A DNA stretch of 64,000 nt from Adineta vaga (Eukaryota > Rotifera). Of this stretch, positions 48,286 through 59,536 are shown one piece after another (positions within the stretch are counted from its first letter, which is position 1; the number at the start of each line of letters is the position of its first letter). Made by a program: the position numbers and the translations under genes. Location: NCBI GenBank assembly GCA_021613535.1, contig CP075493.1:7564001-7628000 (forward strand), in the 5' to 3' direction. Under the pieces are notes generated by a model that saw nothing but the letters and a program-made list of their open reading frames with translations, was not told the DNA's origin and searched no databases.

Positions 48286-49921
48286 TTATCGAGCATTCAT
48301 TCGTGGTGACGGTAAATCACCAAAGAGCTCTGTACCATCAGTACACATTAATGATTGACTTAATTCACGAAATGATTTTCCGATTCGTTCAAGATCATTA
48401 TTGTCATCATGAACATTCGCATTCTTAAAATGAATGAAATATTTTTATTTTAAAATTACTTATCAAAAAGATAAAATTACGTGTTGAGAAATAGAACAAG
48501 GATGAAATATAATATCTTTCGGTATTGATGTAGCAAAACTGGATTGAATATCATTATTAGGAAACCAAGCTGAATGAAAAAACAAAAATTTACGAAAACG
48601 AACAAATTCGTCTTTGAATATACCTGTATTATCAGCGAATGAATCATCATCAAGATTACTCGTACGTTCTGAAAATGTCTATGAAAAAAATTTGAAGAAT
48701 CAATCATATAGAAATCGAAGATTCTTCTATACTCGTTCAAGTGTTGATGATTGTCGACTTAAATCAATTCCATTTGCATCGAATATTTCCGAACCAAAAC
48801 CTGATTCCATACTATTATAGACACAAATATTTTTCATTGATAAACAAATGAATTTTCAATTAACCTGTTTTCATTGAGATAGGAACTTGATGTTTGTAAT
48901 ATTGGTGATGTTTTGTTGCTTGATGTATATCGAGGTATTGAACGCATGAAACTAAAAATAAATTAACGGTAAATTTTTAATTTACAATTCAGAAATGAAT
49001 ACAAACTATGCAAAATCCATTGAAGCTTTTCAATTATTAATAATATAGTACTTTTAAAAATGAGAGATTAACATAAATTTTCTACGCGTACTCAAGTCGT
49101 CTATACCCGAAAACTTGGTTCGTTCGTTTATTTACCTTAGAAAACTTTCTGATTCTTTATTTATTTCTCCAATTTTAGTTTTTAAAATTTCTTCTTGTTC
49201 ATATTGATACATCCTATGAAGAAAGACATAAGTGATATAACCATGTAATAAAAATATATTTTATAATGTTCATTATACTGAATTTTTTCTTCGGTTTGAC
49301 GATCCGCATCTTCTATTGATTGACGGTAGAGTTGTTGAACTAATTCATATTCACGTTGAAAATTTTCATCTAAATATAATGTATTTTTTTTTCTTTCTTT
49401 CGTAACTTCATTTGAAAGTTTATATACTTTGTGAAGCAGAAAGACGTGCTAACGACGAACTATTCATCGTACTTGGTAAGACAATTTTTGTTATTTTTGA
49501 ATAATTTGGATCGAAATAAGTATCTTTAACTGTGATTTCATTCTAGAAAAGAAACCAAAATAGCATTTTTTTTCCAATTTCTTCAAAAACATACACGAAG
49601 ATCTTTGTTAATTAGAATTCGATTTGATTCAAAATTTGTGACGTGCGTATATTGATTACAAGCTAAACACCGGTTTAATTTCATATCACGCAACGAAATC
49701 GATTGAAAAAGACTTTGCCAAACGATTCTTATCGCTTGATCAGATAACAAATTATATTCATTCCATTCTTCAGTTAAATCAACGGGTAAGAAATCTAAAT
49801 AACAAACAAATTCTTCAAAAGACAAATTCAAAGTAAATAACATACGTGTTAATGTTTCTTGTTCATTATCGATTTCTAATACATCAATAGTTACATTTAA
49901 GCATTGACAATAGAAACGCAT
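48286..49921 (-). CDS. Multi-exon protein of unknown function
   Basis: About nine short exons on the minus strand join in one frame. Exon 1 (from 49921): MRFYCQCLNVTIDVLEIDNE, with FEEFVCYLDFLPVDL and LNRCLACNQYTHV. Later exons give NEITVKDTYFDPNYSK, DENFQREYELVQQLYRQSIE (coiled coil), MYQYEQEEILKTKIGEINKE, FMRSIPRYTSSNKTS, MESGFGSEIFDANGIDLSRQ, TFSERTSNLDDDSFADN, AWFPNNDIQSSF and NANVHDDNNDLERIGKSFRE, ending RMNAR TAA at 48286-48288. The gene has a globular start, a short coiled coil and a disordered Ser/Asp tail. I do not recognise the family. An acceptor (TTTCTAG) just before the ATG means a 5' UTR intron or a missed first exon. Confidence 0.6.
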
Positions 49922-50552
49922 GACTAGAAATAAACAAATTAATCTACACAATAAGTTGTTCTAAAATAGAATCAATAAATATGATAAACATAGAAAAAGA
50001 TTGAGTCAGATTGTCTTCTATATGAAAACGCAATTTTATTTGAGTAGCTTGTATTGAAGAGAACTAGAAAAGAGCGAATTCTATAGAAAAATAAAAATAA
50101 AAAAAAAGAAGCATTTTAGATTAGTTCTCTCGCTTTTCTTTTTTTCTATTTTTACATCGTTCGTTCTTGTTTGAAGTGTCGCTGTTATGATATGAATGGA
50201 ATATGATCGGTTCTTTTCAGACATCCAATCATCTTTTTTTTTTCTTTTCCGTACTCTTTTACACCACCACACTAATAACACCAGTGGCGGTCTTATGTAG
50301 ATCATCGAACACTGATGAATTCATCGTTGATGAAATCTATTTCATATACTTCTATGGTTTGTTTCCATACAAGAGTAAATCGAGGGATCATCTTCTCTTC
50401 TGTCATTTATATCGATGAATTATTAAAAGTAACCCTTAAATTTTCCAATACATTTCAAAGTACATCCTCACTCATGTCAATCGATCTTTCTGCGAGTATC
50501 GAACAGCTGTGACCTAAATTATCTCTATTTTATTTTTAGACTAAAAAACAAA
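49922..50552. other. Divergent intergenic region
   Basis: About 630 bp between the unknown minus-strand gene and the SH3BGRL-like gene. Open frames in it are T-rich and low-complexity; none is convincing. Confidence 0.5.
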
Positions 50553-50867
50553 ATGTCAATAAAAGTTTACATGACTAATATCACCAGTAATCAACTCGCG
50601 ATTGGTAATCAACGAAAATTAAAACATATTCTTGATACAAATAAAATTCCTTACATTGATATTGATATAAGTGATCCGAAAAATACGGAGGAAAAAGAAT
50701 TTCTCCAACGTATATTAGCAACAAGAAATCAAAAATTAACACTACCATACGTATTTAATGATGATCAATATTGTTGTGATTTTGATGGTTTAATATCAGC
50801 TGTAGAATCCAATACACTTCAACAAATGTTGAAAGTTGAACATGAATATACAAACAATGGACATTGA
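50553..50867 (+). CDS. SH3BGRL-like thioredoxin-fold protein
   Basis: Single exon, 104 residues. MSIKVYMTNITSN matches the family start (MVIRVYIASSSGS type), followed by KLKHILDTNKIPYIDIDISD, LPYVFNDDQYCCDFDGLISA and a short helix ending LQQML. This is the SH3-binding glutamic-acid-rich-like family: a thioredoxin/glutaredoxin fold lacking the CxxC motif, probably an adaptor. The usual PPQIFN is LPYVFN here. The start codon has AAA at -3, and no extension upstream is credible. Confidence 0.85.
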   Translation: MSIKVYMTNITSNQLAIGNQRKLKHILDTNKIPYIDIDISDPKNTEEKEFLQRILATRNQKLTLPYVFNDDQYCCDFDGLISAVESNTLQQMLKVEHEYTNNGH

Positions 50868-52291
50868 TACGGAATCCAAAATCATATAGTACATTTCATT
50901 TTCTTTTATGTGATATCGATACTTTTCTTTTTTTAAATTTAATCTATACATCTAAGTAAACATTCGTACTGAAAATAAACCTTGAATATATACACTGTAC
51001 TTGAGGTTATTTTGTATGAATCAATTGAATCATTTTTCATTATAATAAATATCTCATGAGATTTCTAAAAAGATTTCTCTTGAGATTACTTAAATAAGAT
51101 CGAAACAGTACCGTTATATTCATTGTTTTTATTCATCCTCATTAATTCTATTTATTTTTATCAAAATATGTACCTAAGATAAGAACTATTCGACTAGAAC
51201 TAAATCGATTAGGTTAGAAGTTGAAAAAAACATCGAACAAACTTTAATTATCGTCTGAATGACAGAACAGAAGAACCTTGACGTTGTACCATTGAAATAA
51301 TGAGTCTCAATGTAAAAATTTTTAAAAAACTCATAAATTAGTTTTCTTCTACCATTGAATGTATATATAAAGCCTTGAAAATGCATTTTAATTGAAGCTA
51401 AAACATTACAGAGATGAAGTGTTTTTACAAATGATTGGAAAGAAAAACTAATTTAGGGAATTGAAAATAGATTGTTAATAAGTATAGTCATTCCAGAAAA
51501 TAGAAAGGATTGCGTGTCTCATGCAAATATATTCATTCAGCTATGTTACTGTTATTGATATTTATGTTAAAGTTGAAGGAATCTCTCTAGATGTGAAAAA
51601 GTCTATTGAATATACTATTTCCTTTTCCTATACAACGATAAACTTATCTGTGAAGTTTGATCTGTTATAAGATCTAAGGAAATTCGAAGAGTTATTTGAA
51701 CTATTCAATTGAATTTATGATTTTCATCATATCTTTCTCTTCAAAAATGTTCTATTATAGAAGATTCAACTACAACAATAAACTATCTGAATAATGATAG
51801 ATCTGTTTCTATTCGTTTGCATAAATTATTATGTAGATATTTTGGTTTCATATGATTACTAAATACGAGATGAAAAATTCTTTCCTGGAATAATTTATTT
51901 CTATTTTTATTATTAAAATAACGATGGTGACAAAAAAAGAAAATATGCTCGTTTGTTAGTTATTTTTTTCAACTCTAAAACATCAATCACATGAACAGGA
52001 AATGGATTTGAAAATTTTTCTCATTTTATATCTATAATGACAAGCAAAAAATAGAAGAAACAACATCGAAGAACAAACAGAAAATCAATCAACAAAAGAA
52101 ACAAAGAAGACAATGTAATCTTTATACATACACATACGCACACATGTTTTCTGTTTTAAATGTTTACAAAACTAGACTAATATAAAATAGATAGATACAC
52201 AGTATTTAATGTTCAAATATTTGTTTCAATTAATCCAAGGTAGTTGTTATAACCTGAGAGAGAAGAGAAAGAACGACTCATATTCATATGA
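50868..52291. other. Convergent intergenic region
   Basis: About 1.4 kb between the 3' ends of the SH3BGRL-like and SLC1 genes. Includes an imperfect hairpin at 51052-51085 (TCTCATGAGATTTCT with AGATTTCTCTTGAGA, 12 of 15 paired), possibly in the SH3BGRL 3' UTR. Nothing else recognised. Confidence 0.45.
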
Positions 52292-54549
52292 TTAAAGTTT
52301 TGATGCTTGATGAGAATCTTCACGACTATGTAAACGTCGTCCAGCATTTAAGTCAGATACTGTACCAGCTATTATTGGTTGATTTCTATCTTCTTCTTCT
52401 TCTTCATGTTTCATTGGACCTAATTCACCACGAACAAGATGATCAACAACACCAGCTCCAATACCATCACCTAATATGTTAACTGATGTTCGAATTCGAT
52501 CTCTATAAGAAAAAAGAATAAGAAGAAGAAAAAAGAATCAGTAATAATAACTAAAATATTCATTTCCTTACAAAGCCCAATCAATAGCAAAGATAATTGT
52601 AATTTCTTTTGCAGGAATATTCACAGCTGACATAACTAAAAGCATTGTTACCAAACCAGCTGATGGAATTGATGCAGCTCCAATTGAAGCTACAGTTGCT
52701 GTTAAACTAAATTTATAAATTTATTTTATAATCTTTTCCTTCTTCTAGAGAATATCATACCTAACAATAATCAATTGACCAATACCTAATTGTCTACCCA
52801 TCAATTGGGCAAGAAAAACTGGAGCAACTGCTTCATATAAAGCTGTTCCATCTAAATCAAAAGAAAAGGACAAATTCTTCATTCCCATGTATTTTGACTA
52901 ATTCATCTTTTTTTTTTACCCATATTAACAGTTGCTCCAATTGGTAACACAAAACGCGTTACACGTCGATCTAATTTTAAATTTTCTTCCAAACATCGAA
53001 ATGTAACAGGTAATGATGCAGCACTAGAAATCATTTCCAATTCAATAATGCATTCAAATCATTTCAATTTTTTTACCTTGAACCTGTTCCAATACCTGTT
53101 AACCAAGCTTGTAGCATTCCACGATAAAATGCAAATGGATTTCGTCGTGTAACAGCATAGAAGATAATTGGTAATGTAAACAATGAATGTATAGCTAAAC
53201 CAGTTAATACGGTCAAAGCATACATTCCTAAACTTTGAGCTAATTTAATTAAATCATCTATCTCTAAGATTTTGCCTGCAACTAAAAACATTATACCAAC
53301 TGGTGAATACCTAGAGCATAGTTTCCCTATAAAATGACATTTTCTTCAATGATATGAACATACCACATGACTAGTTTAATTAATTTCATGACAATTTCAT
53401 TTAATATAAGAAAAAATTGTAACATTGGTTCTCCTCGTTTACCCATTCTTCCAATTGCAATACCAAATGCACAACAAAATGTAATCAAACCTATGTTTAT
53501 TTGTTTGTTTGTTCGATAAAAGGTCTATTTAGTAAATATGAAATTCGTTTCTTACCTAAGAAATTGGTACCAGAAACGTAACGTGTCGAAAATTTAACTT
53601 TCGTCACATTTGAATCATTCAAACGCACTGTAGAATAATCTATTTGATATGAATGATACATATACATAGAAAAATCGATCTCTTAGACATTGAATTACCT
53701 CGTGTTGTTTTAACTTGTTCAAGTGCTGCTTGAATAATATTTTCTGCGAACATGTTTCTAAATAGAAAAGAAAATCAATGGAATACTTAGTTGTAGAGCG
53801 AATCGATAGGTTTACCGGAATAAATCAAAGATGGCATCAAGTGTTGTGACATGATCAGCTTTGGGATCCTCTCCTAATAATTCTGTCCGAACTTGAGCTT
53901 TATTACCTCGTTCACCTGGTCGAATAGCTTGAACAAGTAGAATACCAAGTACAGCAGCTAATATCGTCGTACACAAGTAATATGTTAAAGCATAAAAACC
54001 TAATTTGCCACTTGATTTTGGATCGAGTACAGCTAAACCTATGGATAGAAAAAAACCAAACGAAATTATATGAAATGATTCGAAATTCATGAGTTTGTAT
54101 ATATACCAGTGATAAGACTGGATGTAATCAAAGGTAAAATAAGCATTTTAAGCATACGCATCAAAATGTCACCGGGAAACGAAAGAATCATAATCGTTTC
54201 GGCGGACGGTTTCGTCATACGACATAAAAATCCTAGTAATAAGCCGAAAAAAACACCGGCAATGGTCAATGTAAGAAGTAAATTGTCACGAAATGCACCA
54301 CAACAGCCTGTACGACCCTATTAGAAAAAGAAAATTGATCATCAAAATACAGATATGAAGAGGAAAACATCTACAGTTGAAAAATCTGCTTTATTATCAT
54401 TAATTTTTGTTCGTGGTGGATGATTTTCATCGTTGAGCATTGCTACTGTTTGTTCATGTTTTTCCATCATATTTAAACTAAAAAAGAATACATAGAAAAC
54501 TTTCATATTTCAACATACTTCATTGATAATTTTACCGAAGTGTGTTCAT
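52292..54549 (-). CDS. Excitatory amino acid transporter (SLC1 family)
   Basis: Sodium-coupled glutamate/aspartate symporter in the plasma membrane. Starts [16 protein letters not shown]1 [20 protein letters not shown]; then [38 protein letters not shown] and an extracellular loop. The core has [30 protein letters not shown] (HP1 serine-rich loop), [20 protein letters not shown] with the conserved NMDGT sodium/substrate motif, [14 protein letters not shown] (HP2) and [18 protein letters not shown]. About ten exons with introns of 50-90 bp, all in frame. The C-terminal tail has an acidic EEE cluster and ends HQASKL at 52292. Assignment to SLC1 is firm; the exact substrate is inferred. Confidence 0.93.
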
Positions 54550-55911
54550 TTTTTGTGAGAACAAATAGAATAGATTGATTTCTCGAACTTTTGCAAAGAA
54601 AAACAAGTTTTATCTAGTAGACATTCAACTAACTATCGTATTTAATCATTGGATAGAAATACAATTAAGTAAATGCAGTGCAAACGAAAGAAAGAAGACG
54701 ATATTTAGGATAAGTAGAAGAAAGACTTTCTCTGTTTCTTTTTTTACTACTATTATTTCTACTTTCTTATCTAACTTAGGATCGTTCAGATTGCTTTCTA
54801 TTACTTCTTGTTTTTCTTGACATCTTATTCAAAATAAATGCACGTCTATGGTTCTATCTATACACATCTCGACATACAATATAGAATATGATGATCAAAT
54901 AAATAAATAATGAAATCTATTATTCATCTGATTTTTCCTATTCGAAAAGAAAAAATACACTTGATTAATTTCACCTACGTACACGTACACACTAACAACA
55001 ATCTAATTTGAACAGAATTCTTCTCTCTCTCACTGTTTTTCCGATGAAAATAACAATCAATGATCTTGTTTGTTCAATAGTCGTCTGCATATAGTTTAAC
55101 ATGTCGTCGATTCTACTGTGATTTTGATAATCATCTTGGATTTGATTATAAAATGAATGATCGGAAAAAGAAGAGAAAAAAGAAGTTTGACATTCTTGAA
55201 TCGTTCATTTTTAAGTATGTAAGTGATTTAATCAAATATAACAATGTAAAAGTGAATTGACTTGGAGAAATATAAGGTGAATAATATTGTTAGAGATAAT
55301 ATTCGTCTGAAGTTTAATCAAGGAATTATTAACATGATTTAATCAATAAAAAACTTCCTTTCTGGTCGTCTTTTTATCGGTATACGGTCTTCCTTCTCAC
55401 GGGCAAAAGATCATCTTTTACTTGGATAGTCAAGACTTTCATCATACTTCAGTGTAATATCGCTCCTTCTTCTTATTAAAGAAACAAAAAAAGAAAAAGA
55501 GTCTTGTTTTCAAGAATCCTTTCGTTTATTGTACGTAATTTGATATTTATTGACATCTGTGACATATTCAGAAAACTTTATCGATCTTACCTCATTTGTT
55601 GATTGTGACTTTTGTTCATTTTGTTTTTCGATTTGTCACACACTGTTGAATTAGTTATTGATAACCTAGAAAACATGTAGATTAAACAATAATAATAAAA
55701 AGTTATAATTCTCTTCGAACATTAATATTCATAAGAAGAACTCGATCGGATATTTCTCTCCTAGTTTTCTTCGATATCATAACTCACACAACGATCGTTG
55801 ACGCTAAGTGAAGATGATGACGATGATGATGATAATGTTAGTCACATCGAGTAGACATATCTTACAATCTTTGCTTAACTTTTATGAAGAATGTCTTTTT
55901 TTCTGCCACTT

Positions 55912-55943
55912 CTTCTCTCTCTCTCTCCCTCTCTTTTCTCTCT
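55912..55943. repeat. CT-rich microsatellite
   Basis: Imperfect (CT)n. Confidence 0.8.
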
Positions 55944-57019
55944 ACGACCATAATAAAAAAAACTAATATTCTGCTAATAAAAAGAGTATATCTACTAACC
56001 ATTACCGTTTATAGGAATCTATGAAATGCTCGCCTGTGATAAAATAAGAGAGGGTAAGACGAAGGAGAGAGAGAGAGAGGCAGGAAAAATGTAGGAGAAA
56101 ATCATAATTAAACAACTGCTTGTCAAATCATGTTCTATTAGTTATCGTTCACGATATGAATTGATTTTAATAGAAAATTCTCTTCTTCTTTTTTTTTCAT
56201 TTCAAACCTATGATTGGTTTTCCAATAAAAAAAATCTTGATGCATGTCAAAAAAGAAACTGATGCATGTAGACTTTATGTTCATCACATATGAAAATATT
56301 AGAGGTATATCAAAAGAAAAATTGTAGACTCGAGGAAAAATATATGAATGTCAGAATAGCCGACGAAATAAAGATGTATTTGTTCTATTCGACATGCAAT
56401 TTCTAATAACTTACCTGATAAAAAAACTAATTCGAAAGAGTTTTTAGTTTGTCATCATATATTTCATGGAATCATTTAAACGACAGTAGTGGAGTACTTG
56501 ACTTCCAATATTACTTCCTCATTCTAATTAATTTTATGTTTCAGAGAAGAAAGAAAAGATCTGAATTTTACATGAGGGCATAAACTTAGAGTAAGATGAG
56601 ACTTGTCTATAGAGTTGATGTGTTAGATTCTTACTCTCACTCTCTTCTTTGATACAACATGACATGATAAAGAAAATGCATGTTAATAAATGCCAAAATC
56701 GATCAATGATTTTGACAATCCCTACACTATATTATGAAACATTTTGTTCAAGTCAAGTTAGATATATATCGAGGCATTTGATTGAACTTTCTATTGATTA
56801 GAAAGAATGAGAAACATTGTTTTCTACGTTGTCCAATTGACAAATTCGAAATCTGATCAAGACCTTGGAGAATAATGCATAAGATGTCAGAGTCCAAAAT
56901 CGGCTACTGATAATACCGGATAATTATTTCATATTAATCAACGAAAACGAGAAATGTGTGATTAGAAATGATTATCTTAGTCAAGGCCATTGAACGATTT
57001 TCTAGATGTAATAATATAT

Positions 57020-57046
57020 AGAGAGAGAGAGAGAAAGAAAGGAAAG
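57020..57046. repeat. GA-rich microsatellite
   Basis: (GA)n passing into GAAA units. Confidence 0.8.
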
Positions 57047-57756
57047 AACGGAATTAATAATGACAATCTATACTAAAGATATCTATAATAAACCTATATT
57101 ATCTTCTCTAATCATCTTTTACTTCCGTTATTCATATATATATATATATTGGATAAACTCATTGGAATTCGAAATATTTTTTCTACATGAACATCGATTA
57201 AAAACTGCTTCATATAATTTTTTTTAATTATAAGAAATAAACCATAATTTAATAGAAACATGCGCATATATATCTTATTTGTCATAGCTTCAAAATTTTT
57301 ATACAAAAACTTTCTAAATATCATTTTGTTGAAAAGAAAACTAATTGTGAACATCTGATGTTGAACACTATTTCCATCGAGGGAATTCGATGTTGAATTG
57401 TTCACACTTATCTTTTGTAAAAGACAAAAAGTGACACATATATCAAGTCATTTCTAATTTATAATCGATCAATCAAATAAATATCAAAATTAGTTCGTTG
57501 AATTTGAATATATTCTTTGAAGGAAATCTTTTTCTTAGACAAAGACAAACAAATCAATAAAGACAATCTTGTACAATATTATTTTTATTAATATCCAAAA
57601 AAAAACAGTACTCTATACAATAACACACGAATAATTCTGTTCAACGATAATTCGAAGAACAATAAAATAACGTTTTTGTTTTGTCTTCAATTGTTTCAAT
57701 ATACATATAATTTCGTTTGATGAATGATGATTAACGACGGTGAAGAGCCAGATAAA

Positions 57757-57815
57757 GGAAGAGTGTATACCCGGTGACTGCATAAATATCAAAGTAACCG
57801 ACTATGCAATCTTCC
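57757..57815 (-). ncRNA. miR-35/36-family precursor, hairpin 1
   Basis: 59-nt stem-loop. On the minus strand its 3' arm (57777 down to 57757) begins UCACCGGGUAUACAC, the seed of the miR-35/36 family. Stem: GGAAGA with TCTTCC, TG with CA, ATA with TAT, CGGT with ACCG, ACT with AGT, separated by small symmetric mismatches; 13-nt loop. Mature arm on the 3' side, as in this family. Last hairpin in the transcription direction. Confidence 0.87.
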
Positions 57816-57875
57816 TACCAAATAATTGAAATACTTCCGGCTCGGATAAAATCGAAGACAATTGAACATATCAGA

Positions 57876-57942
57876 GGAAGAGTGTTATACCCGGTGATTT
57901 ATCTACTATTCTAAATCAAGATAACCGACTATACAATCTTCC
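57876..57942 (-). ncRNA. miR-35/36-family precursor, hairpin 2
   Basis: 67-nt stem-loop nearly identical in both arms to hairpin 1, but with a different loop. The 3' arm on the minus strand (57897 down to 57876) starts UCACCGGGUAUAACAC. Conservation of both arms with a diverged loop is the usual microRNA pattern. Confidence 0.87.
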
Positions 57943-58000
57943 AACGAAAGAACAAGCGATGGAATTCATGGAATATAATTATCTAATTCATTATATACTC

Positions 58001-58075
58001 GCTCAAGCTAAGTGTAGAACCCGGTGAGGAATTTGAACATAACCAACCTCTACCAAGATTTCACCTAGCCTAAGC
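58001..58075 (-). ncRNA. miR-35/36-family precursor, hairpin 3
   Basis: The 3' arm on the minus strand (58027 down to about 58006) starts UCACCGGGUUCUACAC. Outer stem GCTAaGTG with CACcTAGC, inner stem GGTGAGG with CCTCtACC. The seed is identical to hairpins 1 and 2 while the rest of the mature arm has diverged, as expected for an older duplicate. Confidence 0.83.
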
Positions 58076-58118
58076 AAAATACGGATTTGAAAAACGAATG
58101 ATAAGAAATAGTGAAAGT

Positions 58119-58205
58119 GCTCTCAATTAGGATGAGTGTGAGATCTAGTCATGAACTCGCAAAATCCACATAGACTAAATAACACAATCATGCAAATCAA
58201 AGAGC
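58119..58205 (-). ncRNA. miR-279-family precursor
   Basis: On the minus strand, 58151 down to 58130 begins UGACUAGAUCUCACACUC, matching the miR-279 seed and most of the mature miR-279 as I remember it. The opposite arm 58171-58193 pairs at 16 of 22 positions; a further outer stem joins GCTCT 58119-58123 with AGAGC 58201-58205. The mature arm is on the 3' side, as in miR-279. It lies just upstream of the three miR-36-type hairpins, so probably the same primary transcript. Confidence 0.85.
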
Positions 58206-59536
58206 TCTTCTCAAGAAACACAGCAATAACAACAACAATGACGTGCGTCATACAGCATGCAAATATATGAAATTGACAAAAAGAACATTGAGAATGAGCT
58301 CACCATGCAAGTCTTTTTTATAGAAATATATGGATTTTACTAGATTTACACTGATGTGATACTGAAAAGATGTAGACAAAGAAGGACGAATTTGGGCGGC
58401 AGTAGACAACAATAACCGTTAAGAACAACGATGCGAATGAACGAACGGACGGACTGAACCGATGCTTGACCCTTTGTGCATTGTTTTGTATGTATACTCT
58501 GCGCGCGCGAGCGCACGCACGTCGTCGTTGTCGAAAAAAAAAAGAGAAAAAAAACGTAGATTTGTGCGCGCGCGTCCGACCGTTGTTAGCTGCTGTCTAA
58601 TATGAACGACATCGTGTTTAGATATGTACATTTCTCTTTTCTCCCGTTTTTTTTGACCGAACATTGACCTGTTTCTCTTTCTTTTTCTATGTGCGCTATT
58701 TTGGCTTAGCACTCGAAGGCTATATACTTATTCGAATACTCATATGCATACACTCGTGAGCCTCTTCGATTTGTTCAGAACATCGTTCCGTTCAATCAAC
58801 ATCGATACGTTTCTCTCTCTCGTTCTGTTCTTAGCCAGACATATTGACCTTAGAGAGGAGAAGAAGAAGAGCGGGCAAATGAAGACGAAGAATTAAAATA
58901 AAAGAAAGAAGAAAAAATTGGTTGTCTCGGACACGGTATGTATCAAACGTCCGAATAACATACTTATTTTGGCTTGCAGCCAAATATATATGTAGGATGG
59001 TGAGTGGACTCACCATTATCAACACAGAAGCCATTTGAGGTGAAATGAAAGCAAAACAAACGTCTATCGGGCGTCTGTTATGTTCGAGAGTGAAGCAATT
59101 GGCCCAATCTAACGATAAGAAATAACATACCCGAAGACTGACCGACGATAATAATAGGCTTCATGTATCTTTTCATTCTTTCTCATTTGAATGATGTCCA
59201 AACGAATTTACTCCTCCGGCAAACTCCTCATAAACGAACAATGACAAACGAAAAAACTATAATGAAAGATTAGTCGTATTCGACGACAAATTCTTTTCGT
59301 TTTTTTTTCATTTCGTTTTCTTTTCGTACCATTGAACAAGACTGATGAGATCACTTGGTACTAATCAATCACTTGTTATCTTTACATTTGATGTCAACAC
59401 ATTTTTTGAATCATTTACGGTGATGATTTGTTACATCAGAAGAAAATAAATATCAAAAGCGTAGAAGAATTTTATAATTGAAGATAAATGATAAGAGTGA
59501 AAAAGAAAAGTTCATTTGAATAAGAAAAAAATAATA
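58206..59536. other. Upstream region of the microRNA cluster
   Basis: About 1.3 kb. Includes a CRE-like dyad TGACGTGCGTCA at 58239-58250 and a strikingly CpG-rich tract (58384-58600) with alternating purine-pyrimidine GCGCGCGAGCGCACGCACG at 58501-58519 and TGTGCGCGCGCG near 58562. Possible promoter of the primary microRNA. No coding frame is convincing. Confidence 0.45.

Larger units (their letters stand above)
54550..57750. other. Gene-poor region upstream of the SLC1 gene
   Basis: 3.2 kb with no recognisable coding. Contains CT/GA microsatellites (55912-55943, 56061-56080, 57020-57046) and an AT run near 57136. Its left part is probably SLC1 5' UTR and promoter; its right part would be downstream of the microRNA hairpins on the minus strand. 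Confidence 0.5.

Noticed and set aside
50203-50512. Overlapping plus-strand ORFs of 65-71 codons
   Set aside because: Phe/Ser-rich translations of T-rich noncoding DNA upstream of the SH3BGRL-like gene.
58337-58357. Plus-strand sequence resembling miR-279 (TTACTAGATTTACACTGATG)
   Set aside because: The seed differs at position 2, it is on the opposite strand to the cluster, and I found no partner arm for a hairpin.
59344-59370. Possible bantam-like seed (TGAGATCA)
   Set aside because: Only the seed matches, and the local fold is a short 7-bp stem.
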